Positions 1-7,980 of a stretch of DNA of 35,312 nucleotides are shown here, in pieces. The DNA is from DAOSVX01 sp964440405. Its GTDB lineage: Bacteria; Bacillota_I; Bacilli_A; RF39; UBA660. Each line of letters opens with the position of its first letter. The first letter of the stretch is position 1. Where the stretch lies: contig CAYTSB010000003.1 of the NCBI GenBank assembly GCA_964440405.1, positions 1 through 35,312 of the forward strand, in the 5' to 3' direction. A model generated the notes under the pieces. That model searched no databases, was not told where the DNA came from, and was given only the letters and a program-made list of their open reading frames with translations. A program made the translations under genes and the position numbers.

Positions 1-186
1 AGCAATAGTTTTTATGCTGGACCTGATATGAATTCTAATTTAAACAATGATTTAGAAAGCAGACTAGCAAAAATAGAAAGACAAATTCATCGTTTAGAAT
101 CCAGAGTTTCTAAATTGGAAACTACTCTTCCTAACGCTTATGCGACAGATGACATTGAAATTAACAATAACATGTATATGATTTAA
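1..186 (+). CDS. C-terminal end of a coiled-coil protein (partial)
   Basis: The reading frame is open from base 1 and ends at TAA 184-186, giving the last 61 residues of a protein that starts outside the window. Residues about 17-43 form an amphipathic heptad pattern (LAKIERQIHRLESRVSKLE) typical of a coiled coil, and the tail ends in NNNMYMI. The start and any N-terminal domain are not visible, so no function can be given. It converges on the flippase gene, and the two stop codons overlap by two bases. A small hairpin with a T-run follows at 201-221. Short coiled-coil proteins of this kind are often spore-coat or surface proteins in Firmicutes, but that is only a guess here. Confidence 0.7.
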   Translation, partial: SNSFYAGPDMNSNLNNDLESRLAKIERQIHRLESRVSKLETTLPNAYATDDIEINNNMYMI

Positions 187-1853
187 TTCTTATAACTTAT
201 CTTACCAAAGGTAAGTTTTTTAATTATTTTATTTATTATTTCTTTGCCAAATATTTTGTCTAATAACCCCTGCTTATAAGTAATGAATAAATAGACAAAG
301 CCACCAATTAAAGCATTCATTAAAATAAATAGAATTGAAGATACCCTGTTAGATGAGTTATAAGGTATTAATAGTTTTAATACAATTAAAACTGCGGCCA
401 TAGCTATTGTTGGTAAAATTAGTTTTAATGAGACTTTCAAAGTATCTTTAACATCAATGTTATGGTCTTTTTTAAGCACTCTTAAAGCAATAGCGATGGA
501 GATTGTATAACCGATTGCTGTTGATAATAATGCTCCGTAAAATGGATAAATGTTAATTTTATCAAATAAAAGCATTAAAGGAACATCTAATAAAGCATTT
601 ATTAAGAAACCTAAAATAGTACTTAAATAAACAGTTTTAAATTTATTTAGTCCTTGCAAAGTCGAACCACTAACCATATATAAATTAGAAAATAGAACCG
701 TAAAAATACTTAATTTAAAGATAATTGGGCCATAATGGCTAGGACCATAAAATGATGTCCAAGCCGGAACAGCTAAAATAGATAAAGCAACTGTTGCCGG
801 AAGTGATATTATTAAAATAATTTGGAAAGCTCTATTTACCTTACTTTTAATGTCCATAAAATCCTTTTTAACAAAAGATGAAACAATATTAGGAATCAAA
901 CTAACTGTAAGTCCTGATGCCAATGCTCCAACAATCATATTTAATTTTGCACCCAAAGTTGTAATTGCATTCGTAATAAATTCAGCGTCTATTGCTTCAT
1001 ATCCCAAATAACTTAAAGTTCTTAAAATTAAAACCATATTAGTAAAACTATAAATACTGGCTGTAATATTAATAATTATAAAGGGAATAGCATAAGAAAT
1101 GATTTTTCTTAATATTTCTTTAGAGGTAATTTTATCAATCTTTCGGTCTTCATATAAATTAAGTTTTTCCTTGTTTTTTTTCATCTTAACAAAGACATAA
1201 ACACAAGCGGCTAGTCCACCAATAAATGCTCCAAAAACCGCTACTCCTACTGAATTTTTAATACCTAAATCCAATACTTTTAAAGTGACATAACTACCAA
1301 TTAAAATAACAAATATTCTAACTACTTGTTCAATTATTAAGCTCATAGATGATGGTGCAATATAGTTGTGCCCCTGTAAATATCCTTTAGTAATGCTTAA
1401 AAATGGAATAACTAAAATAGCAAATGAAATACATCTTATAACAAAAGCGACATCACCAATTGTATTTCCGCCTTGCAAATCACCGAGGATAAGAACTCCT
1501 ATTTCTCTGGCAAAAACAAATAGTAAAATAAAACTAACGAAAGAAATAATTGTAATTAGTTTAGTCCCAATTTTATAAGCTCTTACTTTAGCTTCAATCA
1601 ATCCTAAAGTGTTATACTCATTAATGATTTTAGAAATAGCAATAGGAAGTCCTGCTGAAGATATTTCTAAAAACAGATTATAAATATTATAGGCATAACC
1701 ATATAAAGCACTACCTTGAGAACCAACCGTTGCATAAAAAGGAATAATATATAGCATTCCAATAAGTTTAACTATTATAATCGCTATTGTAGCAATTAGT
1801 GTTCCTTCAACAAAGGAATTTTTTTTCATTTTTAACCACTCATTCTTCTTCAT
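183..1853 (-). CDS. MurJ/SpoVB/YtgP-type polysaccharide or lipid II flippase
   Basis: A 556-residue polytopic membrane protein of the MOP flippase superfamily. Its start (MKKNSFVEGTLIATIAIII), the FYATVGSQGSALYGYAYNIY segment and the many hydrophobic helices match the YtgP/SpoVB branch, which moves lipid-linked peptidoglycan precursors across the cytoplasmic membrane. Length agrees with YtgP (about 540). The ATG at 1853 lies inside the 3' end of the Cse60 gene (14-base overlap), so translation is probably coupled; an internal ATG at codon 9 is an alternative start. The gene is last in the operon lipoprotein-cse60-flippase. Pairing with a sporulation-type gene makes a SpoVB-like role in spore cortex possible, but vegetative MurJ function is equally plausible from sequence alone. 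Confidence 0.85.
   Translation of the reverse strand: MKKNEWLKMKKNSFVEGTLIATIAIIIVKLIGMLYIIPFYATVGSQGSALYGYAYNIYNLFLEISSAGLPIAISKIINEYNTLGLIEAKVRAYKIGTKLITIISFVSFILLFVFAREIGVLILGDLQGGNTIGDVAFVIRCISFAILVIPFLSITKGYLQGHNYIAPSSMSLIIEQVVRIFVILIGSYVTLKVLDLGIKNSVGVAVFGAFIGGLAACVYVFVKMKKNKEKLNLYEDRKIDKITSKEILRKIISYAIPFIIINITASIYSFTNMVLILRTLSYLGYEAIDAEFITNAITTLGAKLNMIVGALASGLTVSLIPNIVSSFVKKDFMDIKSKVNRAFQIILIISLPATVALSILAVPAWTSFYGPSHYGPIIFKLSIFTVLFSNLYMVSGSTLQGLNKFKTVYLSTILGFLINALLDVPLMLLFDKINIYPFYGALLSTAIGYTISIAIALRVLKKDHNIDVKDTLKVSLKLILPTIAMAAVLIVLKLLIPYNSSNRVSSILFILMNALIGGFVYLFITYKQGLLDKIFGKEIINKIIKKLTFGKISYKN
201..221 (+). terminator. Candidate terminator of the left-edge gene, inside the flippase coding sequence
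   Basis: CTTACC (201-206), a three-base loop AAA and GGTAAG (210-215) form a 6-bp stem followed by six T (216-221). It sits 15 bases after the plus-strand stop and lies wholly within the 3' end of the opposing flippase gene. The stem is short, so this is a moderate call. Confidence 0.45.
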
Positions 1854-2016
1854 ACATCACCAAAGCTGAAAAGCAATATATCTGCTCATCACCAAACATT
1901 GATGTAGATACTTGAAACTTTATATCAATTATAACATTCTTTGTTGAAGAAAGATATTCGTTTAATGATTTTTCTAAATCTTTTTCATGACTTTCGTCAA
2001 ATACTTTTACCCGCAC
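1840..2016 (-). CDS. Cse60-like sporulation protein (DUF2758), 58 aa
   Basis: This small gene starts with GTG at 2014-2016, preceded by AGGTGAT at suitable spacing, and ends in TGA at 1840-1842. The product begins MRVKVFDESHEKDLEKSLNE and ends in DEQIYCFSALVMYEEE. The pattern (K-V-F-D-E...DLE...N-E-F/Y-L, then IDIK-x-Q, then QIYCFSAL-x-x-Y) is that of Bacillus Cse60, a small protein made under the mother-cell factor sigma-E in B. subtilis; its biochemical role is unknown. The 3' end overlaps the flippase start by 14 bases and the lipoprotein gene ends 39 bases upstream, so the three are one transcript. Family membership rests on remembered similarity, but the match is strong over the whole length. 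Confidence 0.8.
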   Translation of the reverse strand: MRVKVFDESHEKDLEKSLNEYLSSTKNVIIDIKFQVSTSMFGDEQIYCFSALVMYEEE

Positions 2017-2055
2017 AAAATCACCTAAGATGATTTTAAGGCTTAAAGTCCAATT

Positions 2056-2535
2056 TTATTGTCGATTTTGGCTATATTCTTTTACAAAACAACTAGAAGT
2101 ATTATTATATTTAATAAATGCCTTAAAATTGGCATCAAAGTTATCTAAATCTTCTTCATAATTAATATAACCAATTAAAATAATTCCTTTAACTTTATTT
2201 TCTTTTTCATTTATTTCATCAGGATCTAAATGCAATTTGGTTTCATATATTCCAGTATTAGGAAAAACATCATCAGTTTTATAATTATGAATTATTATAG
2301 CTTCGATATTATTAATATTTTCTTTAGGATTATCAATATATAAACGATAAACTAAATAATTATCAATTAATTCATTTAAAGTAAATTCAACACTAAAAGG
2401 AACTTCATCAGTTCTATCACAATTATTAGCCAAATCAAGCATTTGATAATATTCTTTCTCTAATATTTGTTGTTCTTTAGAGTTACAGCTACTAACTGTT
2501 AAAATAATAATTAATAAGATTAATATTTTTTTCAT
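2056..2535 (-). CDS. Putative lipoprotein of unknown function
   Basis: A 159-residue protein beginning MKKILILLIIILTVSSCNSK: a lysine-rich start, a hydrophobic core and a lipobox-like VSSC, so signal peptidase II should cleave before Cys17 and leave a lipid-anchored outer-face protein of about 143 residues. The mature part is acidic and hydrophilic with many predicted beta stretches, and a second Cys pair (C39 and one near residue 149). I do not recognise a family. It heads the operon with the Cse60-like gene and the flippase, behind an extended -10 promoter at 2550-2578. A role in envelope or sporulation follows only from these neighbours. Confidence 0.75.
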   Translation of the reverse strand: MKKILILLIIILTVSSCNSKEQQILEKEYYQMLDLANNCDRTDEVPFSVEFTLNELIDNYLVYRLYIDNPKENINNIEAIIIHNYKTDDVFPNTGIYETKLHLDPDEINEKENKVKGIILIGYINYEEDLDNFDANFKAFIKYNNTSSCFVKEYSQNRQ

Positions 2536-2549
2536 TTAACATCCATTTT

Positions 2550-2578
2550 ATTATAGCATTTTAATGGTTAGCGAGCAA
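2550..2578 (-). promoter_or_regulatory. Extended -10 promoter of the lipoprotein-cse60-flippase operon
   Basis: On the minus strand TTGCTC (2573-2578) and TATAAT (2550-2555) are 17 bases apart, and TGC directly precedes TATAAT (extended -10, TGnTATAAT). The weak -35 fits an extended -10 promoter. It lies just upstream of the lipoprotein ATG at 2535. Confidence 0.6.
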
Positions 2579-2679
2579 TTATTATTGTCTTTTAATTATA
2601 AAATTAAAAGGCTATTATATTTGGCCAAAGATATATTCATATTGATTAAGAACCGAACTATTTCAAAATAGTTAAAATA

Positions 2680-2703
2680 AAAGATTCTTTTTAAAGAATC
2701 TTT
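2680..2703 (-). terminator. Terminator of the 2702-3208 gene, overlapping its stop codon
   Basis: A perfect 11-bp stem (AAAGATTCTTT, 2680-2690, with AAAGAATCTTT, 2693-2703) has a two-base loop; read on the minus strand it is followed by TTATTTTAAC. The TAA stop (2702-2704) is part of the stem. Two more palindromes lie in the same gap (2656-2673 and 2589-2610), with no clear T-run of their own. Confidence 0.6.
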
Positions 2704-3208
2704 ATTCAAAGCTTTTTTTTAATTCCATATCAGCGATTGTCATTTGATCAGCTTCTAATACTACATTTAAACTATCCATAAATAGATTTAATTCTTCTGC
2801 TGACATTATACCACTATTATAGGCTGCACAAGCGATGGCAATATATTCTTGTTCATCTTCTTGTAACTCCCTAATAGTTTTATAAGTAACGCTTTGCGTA
2901 CCATCTTCCAATTGAGTAATACTTTCAATTGGTGAAACCACCTCATTTAAAACTTTACTGACATATTTTCTAGCCCCATTAATTATATCTTCTTTTTCCT
3001 TTAATGCAGCCGTAGTAAATATTTCTTTGGCTTTATCCTGAACTTCTAATTCCATTTTATTAATTGCCCATCTAAGTGCTTGTTCGGAATCATTAAATAC
3101 ATGTTTCTCACAATTATCTTTATTTGCTACAAGTGTTTCGTATGAAGCATATAATTGATCTAATGCAGATTTTTTCTCATTTAAAATCTTTAACTCATCT
3201 TCTAACAT
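2702..3208 (-). CDS. Unknown coiled-coil cytoplasmic protein, 168 aa
   Basis: I chose ATG 3206-3208 (MLEDELKILNEKKSALDQLY) because GGGAGG sits six bases upstream; an in-frame TTG at 3229 has no such site. The product has no signal or membrane segment. Residues 1-20 and about 50-80 are heptad-like and charged, so it is probably helical and self-associating; the C-terminal 60 residues (EDEQEYIAIACAAYNSGIMSAEELNLFMDSL and on) also look helical. I do not recognise a family. It is a single-gene unit behind tuf, with its own -10 (TATAAT, 3232-3237) and a terminator that overlaps its stop. No function is proposed. Confidence 0.7.
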   Translation of the reverse strand: MLEDELKILNEKKSALDQLYASYETLVANKDNCEKHVFNDSEQALRWAINKMELEVQDKAKEIFTTAALKEKEDIINGARKYVSKVLNEVVSPIESITQLEDGTQSVTYKTIRELQEDEQEYIAIACAAYNSGIMSAEELNLFMDSLNVVLEADQMTIADMELKKSFE

Positions 3209-3231
3209 TTTAATCCTCCCTTTGAGCAACT

Positions 3232-3259
3232 ATTATAACACAAGAAGAAAAAAACACAA
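3232..3259 (-). promoter_or_regulatory. Candidate promoter of the 2702-3208 gene
   Basis: TATAAT on the minus strand (3232-3237) lies 24 bases before the chosen ATG; a weak -35 (TTGTGT) is 16 bases upstream, in the 3' flank of the tuf terminator. The -10 is good and the -35 poor. Confidence 0.4.
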
Positions 3260-3273
3260 TAGTTTTTATTGTG
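3248..3273 (-). terminator. Terminator of the str operon (after tuf)
   Basis: On the minus strand CACAATA-AAAAC-TATTGTG (3255-3273) forms a 7-bp stem directly followed by seven T (3248-3254), 16 bases after the tuf stop. A classic intrinsic terminator. Confidence 0.8.
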
Positions 3274-3289
3274 CTTTAAAATAACTTAA

Positions 3290-4456
3290 TTATTTTTCAA
3301 TTTCTGATACAGATCCTGCTCCAACAGTACGTCCGCCTTCTCTAATAGAGAACTTAGTACCATTTTCAAGAGCAATCGGAGCAATAAGTTCAACAGTCAT
3401 GTCGATATTATCGCCAGGCATAACCATTTCTACTCCACTAGGTAATTCAATTACACCAGTAACATCTGTAGTTCTGAAATAAAATTGTGGTCTATAGTTT
3501 GAGAAGAATGGAGTATGACGTCCGCCTTCTTCTTTAGACAATACATATACTCTAGCTTTAAACTTAGTATGTGGGGTAACTGTTCCGGTTTTTGCTAATA
3601 CTTGGCCACGTTCGACCTCTTCACGAGCAACACCACGAAGTAATACTCCTGCATTATCTCCAGCTTCTGCATAATCTAATTGTTTTCTAAACATTTCGAT
3701 TCCAGTAACAACTGTTTTCTTTGTAGGTTTTAAACCAACAATTTCAACTTCATCATTAAGATTTAACTTACCACGTTCAACACGGCCAGTAACAACTGTA
3801 CCACGTCCTGAGATTGTAAATACATCTTCAATACTCATTAAGAATGGTTTATCAATATCACGAACTGGATTATCAATATAGCTATCAACTGCTGCCATTA
3901 ATTCTTTAATAGATTCTACTGCTTTTTCTTTGCCTTCAAGAGCTTTTAAAGCAGAGCCTCTAATAATTGGGCATTCAGCATCAAAATTGTATTCACCTAA
4001 TAATTCACGAATTTCCATTTCTACTAAATCTAGTAATTCTGGATCATCAACTTGGTCACATTTATTCATGTAAACAACAATTTTAGGTACTCCAACTTGA
4101 CGAGATAACAAAATATGTTCTCTAGTTTGTGGCATAGGTCCATCTGCAGCAGATACCACTAAGATAGCTCCATCCATTTGCGCAGCACCGGTAATCATAT
4201 TTTTAACATAGTCAGCATGTCCAGGGCAATCTACGTGAGCATAATGACGTGCGTCAGTTTCATACTCAACATGTGAAGTATTAATAGTAATACCTCTTTC
4301 CCTTTCTTCTGGGGCTTTATCAATATTTTCATATGATACGAAATCTCCAAAACATTTAGTAATAGCAGCCGTTAAGGTTGTTTTACCATGGTCGACATGT
4401 CCGATTGTTCCAATATTAACATGTGGTTTTGAACGGTTAAATTTTTGTCTTGCCAT
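3290..4456 (-). CDS. tuf: Translation elongation factor Tu
   Basis: A 388-residue GTPase that delivers aminoacyl-tRNA to the ribosome. All G motifs are present in order: GHVDHGKT near residue 19, the effector loop with GITINTSHVEYE, DCPGHADY, NKCD and GSALKALEG. Domains 2 and 3 follow (GRGTVVTGRVERG, then RPQFYFRTTDVTG and the GGRTVGAG end). Length is close to the usual 394. AGGAGG precedes the ATG by seven bases. It is the last gene of rpsL-rpsG-fusA-tuf, with a 67-base gap after fusA that holds a small hairpin (4499-4515) but no obvious strong promoter, and a terminator behind it. Confidence 0.98.
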   Translation of the reverse strand: MARQKFNRSKPHVNIGTIGHVDHGKTTLTAAITKCFGDFVSYENIDKAPEERERGITINTSHVEYETDARHYAHVDCPGHADYVKNMITGAAQMDGAILVVSAADGPMPQTREHILLSRQVGVPKIVVYMNKCDQVDDPELLDLVEMEIRELLGEYNFDAECPIIRGSALKALEGKEKAVESIKELMAAVDSYIDNPVRDIDKPFLMSIEDVFTISGRGTVVTGRVERGKLNLNDEVEIVGLKPTKKTVVTGIEMFRKQLDYAEAGDNAGVLLRGVAREEVERGQVLAKTGTVTPHTKFKARVYVLSKEEGGRHTPFFSNYRPQFYFRTTDVTGVIELPSGVEMVMPGDNIDMTVELIAPIALENGTKFSIREGGRTVGAGSVSEIEK

Positions 4457-4498
4457 TTTATTTTCCTCCTTTTTCTAACATAATTATTTTATCTAATG

Positions 4499-4515
4499 CT
4501 TGATGATTAATCAAG
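4499..4515. other. Small hairpin between fusA and tuf
   Basis: CTTGAT (4499-4504) and ATCAAG (4510-4515) pair around a five-base loop. There is no T-run on either side, so it is not a convincing terminator; it may be an RNA-processing or stability element that lets tuf be made at a higher level than fusA. Function is inferred only from position. Confidence 0.3.
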
Positions 4516-4523
4516 TATTATTT

Positions 4524-6596
4524 TTAGTTAATGCTGTTTTTCTTAATAATTTCTTCAGCAATACTTTTAGGTACTTCTTCGTAATGATCAAAAGTTGGTG
4601 TAAATGTACCACGACCTTGAGTGTTGCTACGTAGTGATGTAGCTAACCCAAACATTTCAGCAAGGGGCATCATAATGCTTATTTGTAAAGCATTGCCACG
4701 AGATTCTTGGCCCAGAGGTTTTCCTCTTCTACTAGTCAAGTCACCCATAACATTTCCCATATATTCTTCGGGAGTTACAACATCCACTTTCATTATCGGT
4801 TCTAATAATACCGGCTTACATTTATTTTTAGCTTCTTTTAAAGCCATTGAAGCGGCAATTTTGAATGCCATTTCTGAAGAGTCGACTTCGTGATATGAGC
4901 CATCAAATAAAGTTGCTTTAATATCTACTGCTGGATATCCAGCAACAATACCACCAGCCATTGCCTCTTGTAACCCTTTATCGGTTACTGGAATATATTC
5001 TCTTGGAACAACTCCACCAACAACTGCATCAACAAACTCATAGCCTTTACCAGGATTTGGTTCAAATTTGACCCAAACATGACCATATTGCCCACGTCCT
5101 CCTGATTGCTTAATATATTTGCCCTCACATTCAGCCATTTGAGTAATAGTTTCACGATAAGCAACTTGTGGCTTACCAACATTACACTCAACCCCAAATT
5201 CTCTTCTCATTCTTTCAACTAAAACATCTAAATGCAACTCACCCATACCACTAATAACTATTTGTCCAGTTTCATGATCGGATTTTTGTCTAAATGTTGG
5301 ATCTTCTTCAGCCAATTTTTGTAAAGCGATAGCCATTTTATCTTGATCATTTTTACTCTTTGGTTCAATTGCCAAATCAATAACCGGATCAGGAAAAGCC
5401 ATGCCTTTCATAATTACTGGATTTTTTTCTTCACATAAGGTATCAGCAGTAGTTGTGTTTTTTAGTCCGACAGCTGCAGCTATTTCGCCAGCAAATACGG
5501 CATCCGTTTCCTTACGGTTGTTAGCATGCATTTGAAGAATTCTTCCAATTCTTTCTTTTACACCCTTAGTAGAATTCATAACATATGATCCACTTTGCAA
5601 TACTCCTGAATAAATTCTAAAGAATGTTAACCTTCCAACAAATGGGTCAGTCATAATTTTGAATGCTAAAGCCGTAAATGGTTCATCATCACTTGGATGA
5701 CGTAATACTTCATTGCCATTTTTATCAATACATTCAATAGCTTCAATATCTAAAGGACTAGGCATATAATCAATAGCTGCATCCAAAGCAAATTTGATTC
5801 CCATATTTGATTTGGCACTTCCACACATAACTGGAAAGAATTTAACATCAAGAGTTCCTCTTCTAATTGCTTTTTTGATTAATTCTATAGGAGCTTCTTC
5901 TCCTTCTAAAAATTTCATCATCAAATCATCGTCAAAATCAGCTACGGTCTCAATTAACTTGGCCCTTTTTTCTTCTATTAAATCTTTTAAGTTTTCAGGA
6001 ATTTCAATTTCAGTAAAGTTTTCATGTTCTTCGCCATCATAATGATATGCTTTTCTTTCAATGATATCAACTAGGCCATTAAAATTTTCTTCAGAGCCGA
6101 TTGGCCATGCAATTGGCAATGCTAAAACGCCTAATCTTTTTTTAATAGATTCTAAACTAAATGCATAGTCAGCCCCAGTTTTATCCATTTTATTAGCAAA
6201 AATCATTCTTGGAACTTTAAATTCAGTAGCTTGACGCCAAACTGTTTCGGTTTGAGGTTCAACACCATTTTGAGCATCAATGACAGTTATTGCACCATCT
6301 AATACTCTTAAACTTCTTTGAACTTCTATTGTAAAATCAACGTGTCCTGGGGTATCAATAATATTAAAGCGATGTCCTTTCCAGTGAGCAGTTGTTGCTG
6401 CACTAGTAATCGTAATCCCTCTTTCTTTTTCTTGATCCATCCAGTCCATCTGGCTGGCACCATCATGAGTTTCTCCTATTTTATGAGTAATATTTGTATG
6501 AAATAATACTCTTTCGGTAAATGTGGTTTTTCCAGCATCAATATGAGCCATGATTCCAATATTTCTGACTTTGTCTAAAGTAACATCACGTTTCAT
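4524..6596 (-). CDS. fusA: Translation elongation factor G
   Basis: Ribosomal translocase, 690 residues from the ATG at 6594-6596 (MKRDVTLDKVRNIGIMAHID). I prefer this to the in-frame ATG at 6611, because AGGTGA lies right before it and the N-terminus then lines up with other EF-G proteins. GTPase motifs are AHIDAGKTT, DTPGHVDF and NKMDKTGAD; the domain IV signature SGGRGQYGHVW and the C-terminal EMFGLATSLRSNTQGRG are intact. The ribosome binding site runs into the end of rpsG, whose TAG stop is eight bases upstream, so the two genes are probably coupled. Confidence 0.97.
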   Translation of the reverse strand: MKRDVTLDKVRNIGIMAHIDAGKTTFTERVLFHTNITHKIGETHDGASQMDWMDQEKERGITITSAATTAHWKGHRFNIIDTPGHVDFTIEVQRSLRVLDGAITVIDAQNGVEPQTETVWRQATEFKVPRMIFANKMDKTGADYAFSLESIKKRLGVLALPIAWPIGSEENFNGLVDIIERKAYHYDGEEHENFTEIEIPENLKDLIEEKRAKLIETVADFDDDLMMKFLEGEEAPIELIKKAIRRGTLDVKFFPVMCGSAKSNMGIKFALDAAIDYMPSPLDIEAIECIDKNGNEVLRHPSDDEPFTALAFKIMTDPFVGRLTFFRIYSGVLQSGSYVMNSTKGVKERIGRILQMHANNRKETDAVFAGEIAAAVGLKNTTTADTLCEEKNPVIMKGMAFPDPVIDLAIEPKSKNDQDKMAIALQKLAEEDPTFRQKSDHETGQIVISGMGELHLDVLVERMRREFGVECNVGKPQVAYRETITQMAECEGKYIKQSGGRGQYGHVWVKFEPNPGKGYEFVDAVVGGVVPREYIPVTDKGLQEAMAGGIVAGYPAVDIKATLFDGSYHEVDSSEMAFKIAASMALKEAKNKCKPVLLEPIMKVDVVTPEEYMGNVMGDLTSRRGKPLGQESRGNALQISIMMPLAEMFGLATSLRSNTQGRGTFTPTFDHYEEVPKSIAEEIIKKNSIN

Positions 6597-6604
6597 ATTT
6601 TCAC

Positions 6605-7072
6605 CTACCATCTATAATGTGCAAATGCTTTGTTTGCTTCAGCCATTTTATGAGTATCTTCGCGCTTTTTAACAGACCCTCCAATACCTTTTGCGGCATC
6701 CATAATTTCATTAGCTAATTTTTCTGACATATTCTTGCCATTTCTTAATTTAGCATAATTTACTAACCAACGAAGAGCAAGTGATTGTGCTCTTGTTTCT
6801 CTAACTTCAATTGGAACTTGATAATTAGATCCTCCGACCCTTCTAGATTTAACTTCTAAAGCCGGTTTAATATTTTCCATTGCTTCTCTGTAAATATCTA
6901 AAGGATTTTTATTCGTTTGTTTTTCAACTATTTTAAATGCTTCATAAAGAATTTTTTGAGCTGTACCCTTTTGACCATCACTCATAATTTGGTTAATTAA
7001 TTTAGTAACCATTTTAGAATTATAAATTGGATCTGCGAGGACATCTCTTATTTCAGCTCTTCTTTTACGCAT
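6605..7072 (-). CDS. rpsG: 30S ribosomal protein S7
   Basis: A 155-residue protein starting MRKRRAEIRDVLADPIYNSK, the usual S7 start, with VGGSNYQVPIEVRETRAQSLALRW in the middle and HKMAEANKAFAHYRW at the end. It binds the 3' major domain of 16S rRNA and nucleates 30S head assembly. AAAGGAAG precedes the ATG. It lies between rpsL (17 bases upstream) and fusA. In E. coli S7 represses this operon through the rpsL-rpsG gap; that gap is too short here for the same structure. Confidence 0.98.
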   Translation of the reverse strand: MRKRRAEIRDVLADPIYNSKMVTKLINQIMSDGQKGTAQKILYEAFKIVEKQTNKNPLDIYREAMENIKPALEVKSRRVGGSNYQVPIEVRETRAQSLALRWLVNYAKLRNGKNMSEKLANEIMDAAKGIGGSVKKREDTHKMAEANKAFAHYRW

Positions 7073-7089
7073 ATTATCTTCCTTTCTCT

Positions 7090-7503
7090 CTATTTTTTAC
7101 TTTTTTTAGTACCATATTTACTACGGCTTTGTTTTCTATCGTTTACTCCCTGAGTATCTAAAGCTCCTCTTACAATGTGATAACGAACACCAATTAGGTC
7201 TTTAACACGACCACCTCTAACTAGAACAATACTATGTTCTTGTAAATTATGTCCTTCACCTGGAATATAAGTATCAACTTCACGACCATTACTTAATCTA
7301 ACACGAGCATACTTACGTAAAGCTGAGTTAGGTTTTTTTGGTGTTTTAGTTCCTACTCTGGTACATACCCCTCTTTTTTGAGGGCTTTTTGCATCGGTAG
7401 GTCTTCTTTCCAAACTGTTAAATCCAACATTTAAAACTGGGCTTTTGCTTTTTCTAGTTTTATTTTTACGATTCTTTTTTACTAATTGATTAATTGTTGG
7501 CAT
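7090..7503 (-). CDS. rpsL: 30S ribosomal protein S12
   Basis: Decoding-site protein, 137 residues from ATG 7501-7503 (MPTINQLVKKNRKNKT), which has AAAGGAG just upstream; an upstream in-frame TTG has no such site. The core motifs are present: SPQKRGVCTRV, TKTPKKPNSALRK (both lysines at the streptomycin-sensitive position kept), GEGHNLQEHS and GGRVKD. One residue is odd: the near-universal proline after KDL is isoleucine (I104, codon ATT at 7192-7194; equivalent to P90 of E. coli S12). First gene of the str operon; rpoB, rpoC and an L7Ae-like gene are not next to it on the upstream side in this window. Confidence 0.98.
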   Translation of the reverse strand: MPTINQLVKKNRKNKTRKSKSPVLNVGFNSLERRPTDAKSPQKRGVCTRVGTKTPKKPNSALRKYARVRLSNGREVDTYIPGEGHNLQEHSIVLVRGGRVKDLIGVRYHIVRGALDTQGVNDRKQSRSKYGTKKSKK

Positions 7504-7520
7504 ATTTTCTCCTTTCATAT

Positions 7521-7577
7521 ACACATATCCTAGTGTGTCCAAATGTTTATTTTAATAGGTTTCACCTAAGGAAACCT
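7521..7577 (-). promoter_or_regulatory. rpsL leader with two hairpins
   Basis: Between the promoter (start near 7591) and rpsL lies a leader of about 85 bases. It holds a 7-bp hairpin (AGGTTTC and GAAACCT, 7557-7577) and a smaller one (ACACA and TGTGT, 7521-7538) near the ribosome binding site. Neither has a T-run. They could be a translational control element for the operon, but I recognise no known ribosomal-protein leader. Confidence 0.35.
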
Positions 7578-7597
7578 TAAAAATTAAGCACGATAAT

Positions 7598-7626
7598 AAT
7601 ATAACAATTTATTATATGTAAGTCAA
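7598..7626 (-). promoter_or_regulatory. Strong housekeeping promoter of the str operon
   Basis: On the minus strand TTGACT (7621-7626) and TATATT (7598-7603) are exactly 17 bases apart. This is among the best sigma-A-type promoters in the window and fits a highly expressed translation operon. Confidence 0.8.
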
Positions 7627-7650
7627 GAAAAAAATAATCTTATTTTTAAT

Positions 7651-7980
7651 TTATTTATTTTTATAATTAGTACATTCTAAATAAGGGGTGTATTTTAAGC
7701 CAAGAAAATACTTACTGACTTTGACATAACCTTCACACTCTTCATCTTTAATATTAAAATTTTCTTCTTGGTATTCTTTTTTTAAATCTTCAAGATTTAT
7801 CTTAAAAGGTTCAGTATATTTAAAATCCTTAATATCGTTAACATATTTTCTAGCATAGTTTTTCATATTCATTTCTAAGGCTTTGTAATTTTCAATTTTT
7901 TTAAATTTAAAACCTAAAATTGTCATTAAAGTAAAAATACAAAGAATAATTATACCCCAAACAATTGATATTTTTTTCAT
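7651..7980 (-). CDS. Small membrane-anchored protein, related to the pilin-like protein upstream
   Basis: A 109-residue protein with one N-terminal membrane helix (residues about 6-24) after a short basic start, and an exported or cytoplasmic tail of about 80 residues. The C-terminus reads ECEGYVKV...YTPYLECTNY, the same Cys-x-Gly-Tyr-Val-Lys...Tyr-x-Pro-Tyr-x-x-Cys-x-Asn-Tyr pattern as the gene in front of it, and the YARKYVND segment also corresponds. The two cysteines could form a disulphide if the tail is outside the cell. The ATG overlaps the upstream TGA by four bases (ATGA), so the pair is co-translated. It lacks a clear prepilin cleavage motif. Family is unknown; a minor pilin-like or pseudopilin-like part is inferred from its partner. 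Confidence 0.65.
   Translation of the reverse strand: MKKISIVWGIIILCIFTLMTILGFKFKKIENYKALEMNMKNYARKYVNDIKDFKYTEPFKINLEDLKKEYQEENFNIKDEECEGYVKVSKYFLGLKYTPYLECTNYKNK

Noticed and set aside
183..1853. Multidrug (MATE) efflux pump
   Set aside because: The N-terminal and middle sequences fit the YtgP/SpoVB flippase branch of the same superfamily, and the neighbours are envelope or sporulation genes.
4621..6506. Several plus-strand frames and one minus-strand shadow frame within fusA
   Set aside because: They are alternate frames of a highly conserved gene with no ribosome sites or recognisable products.
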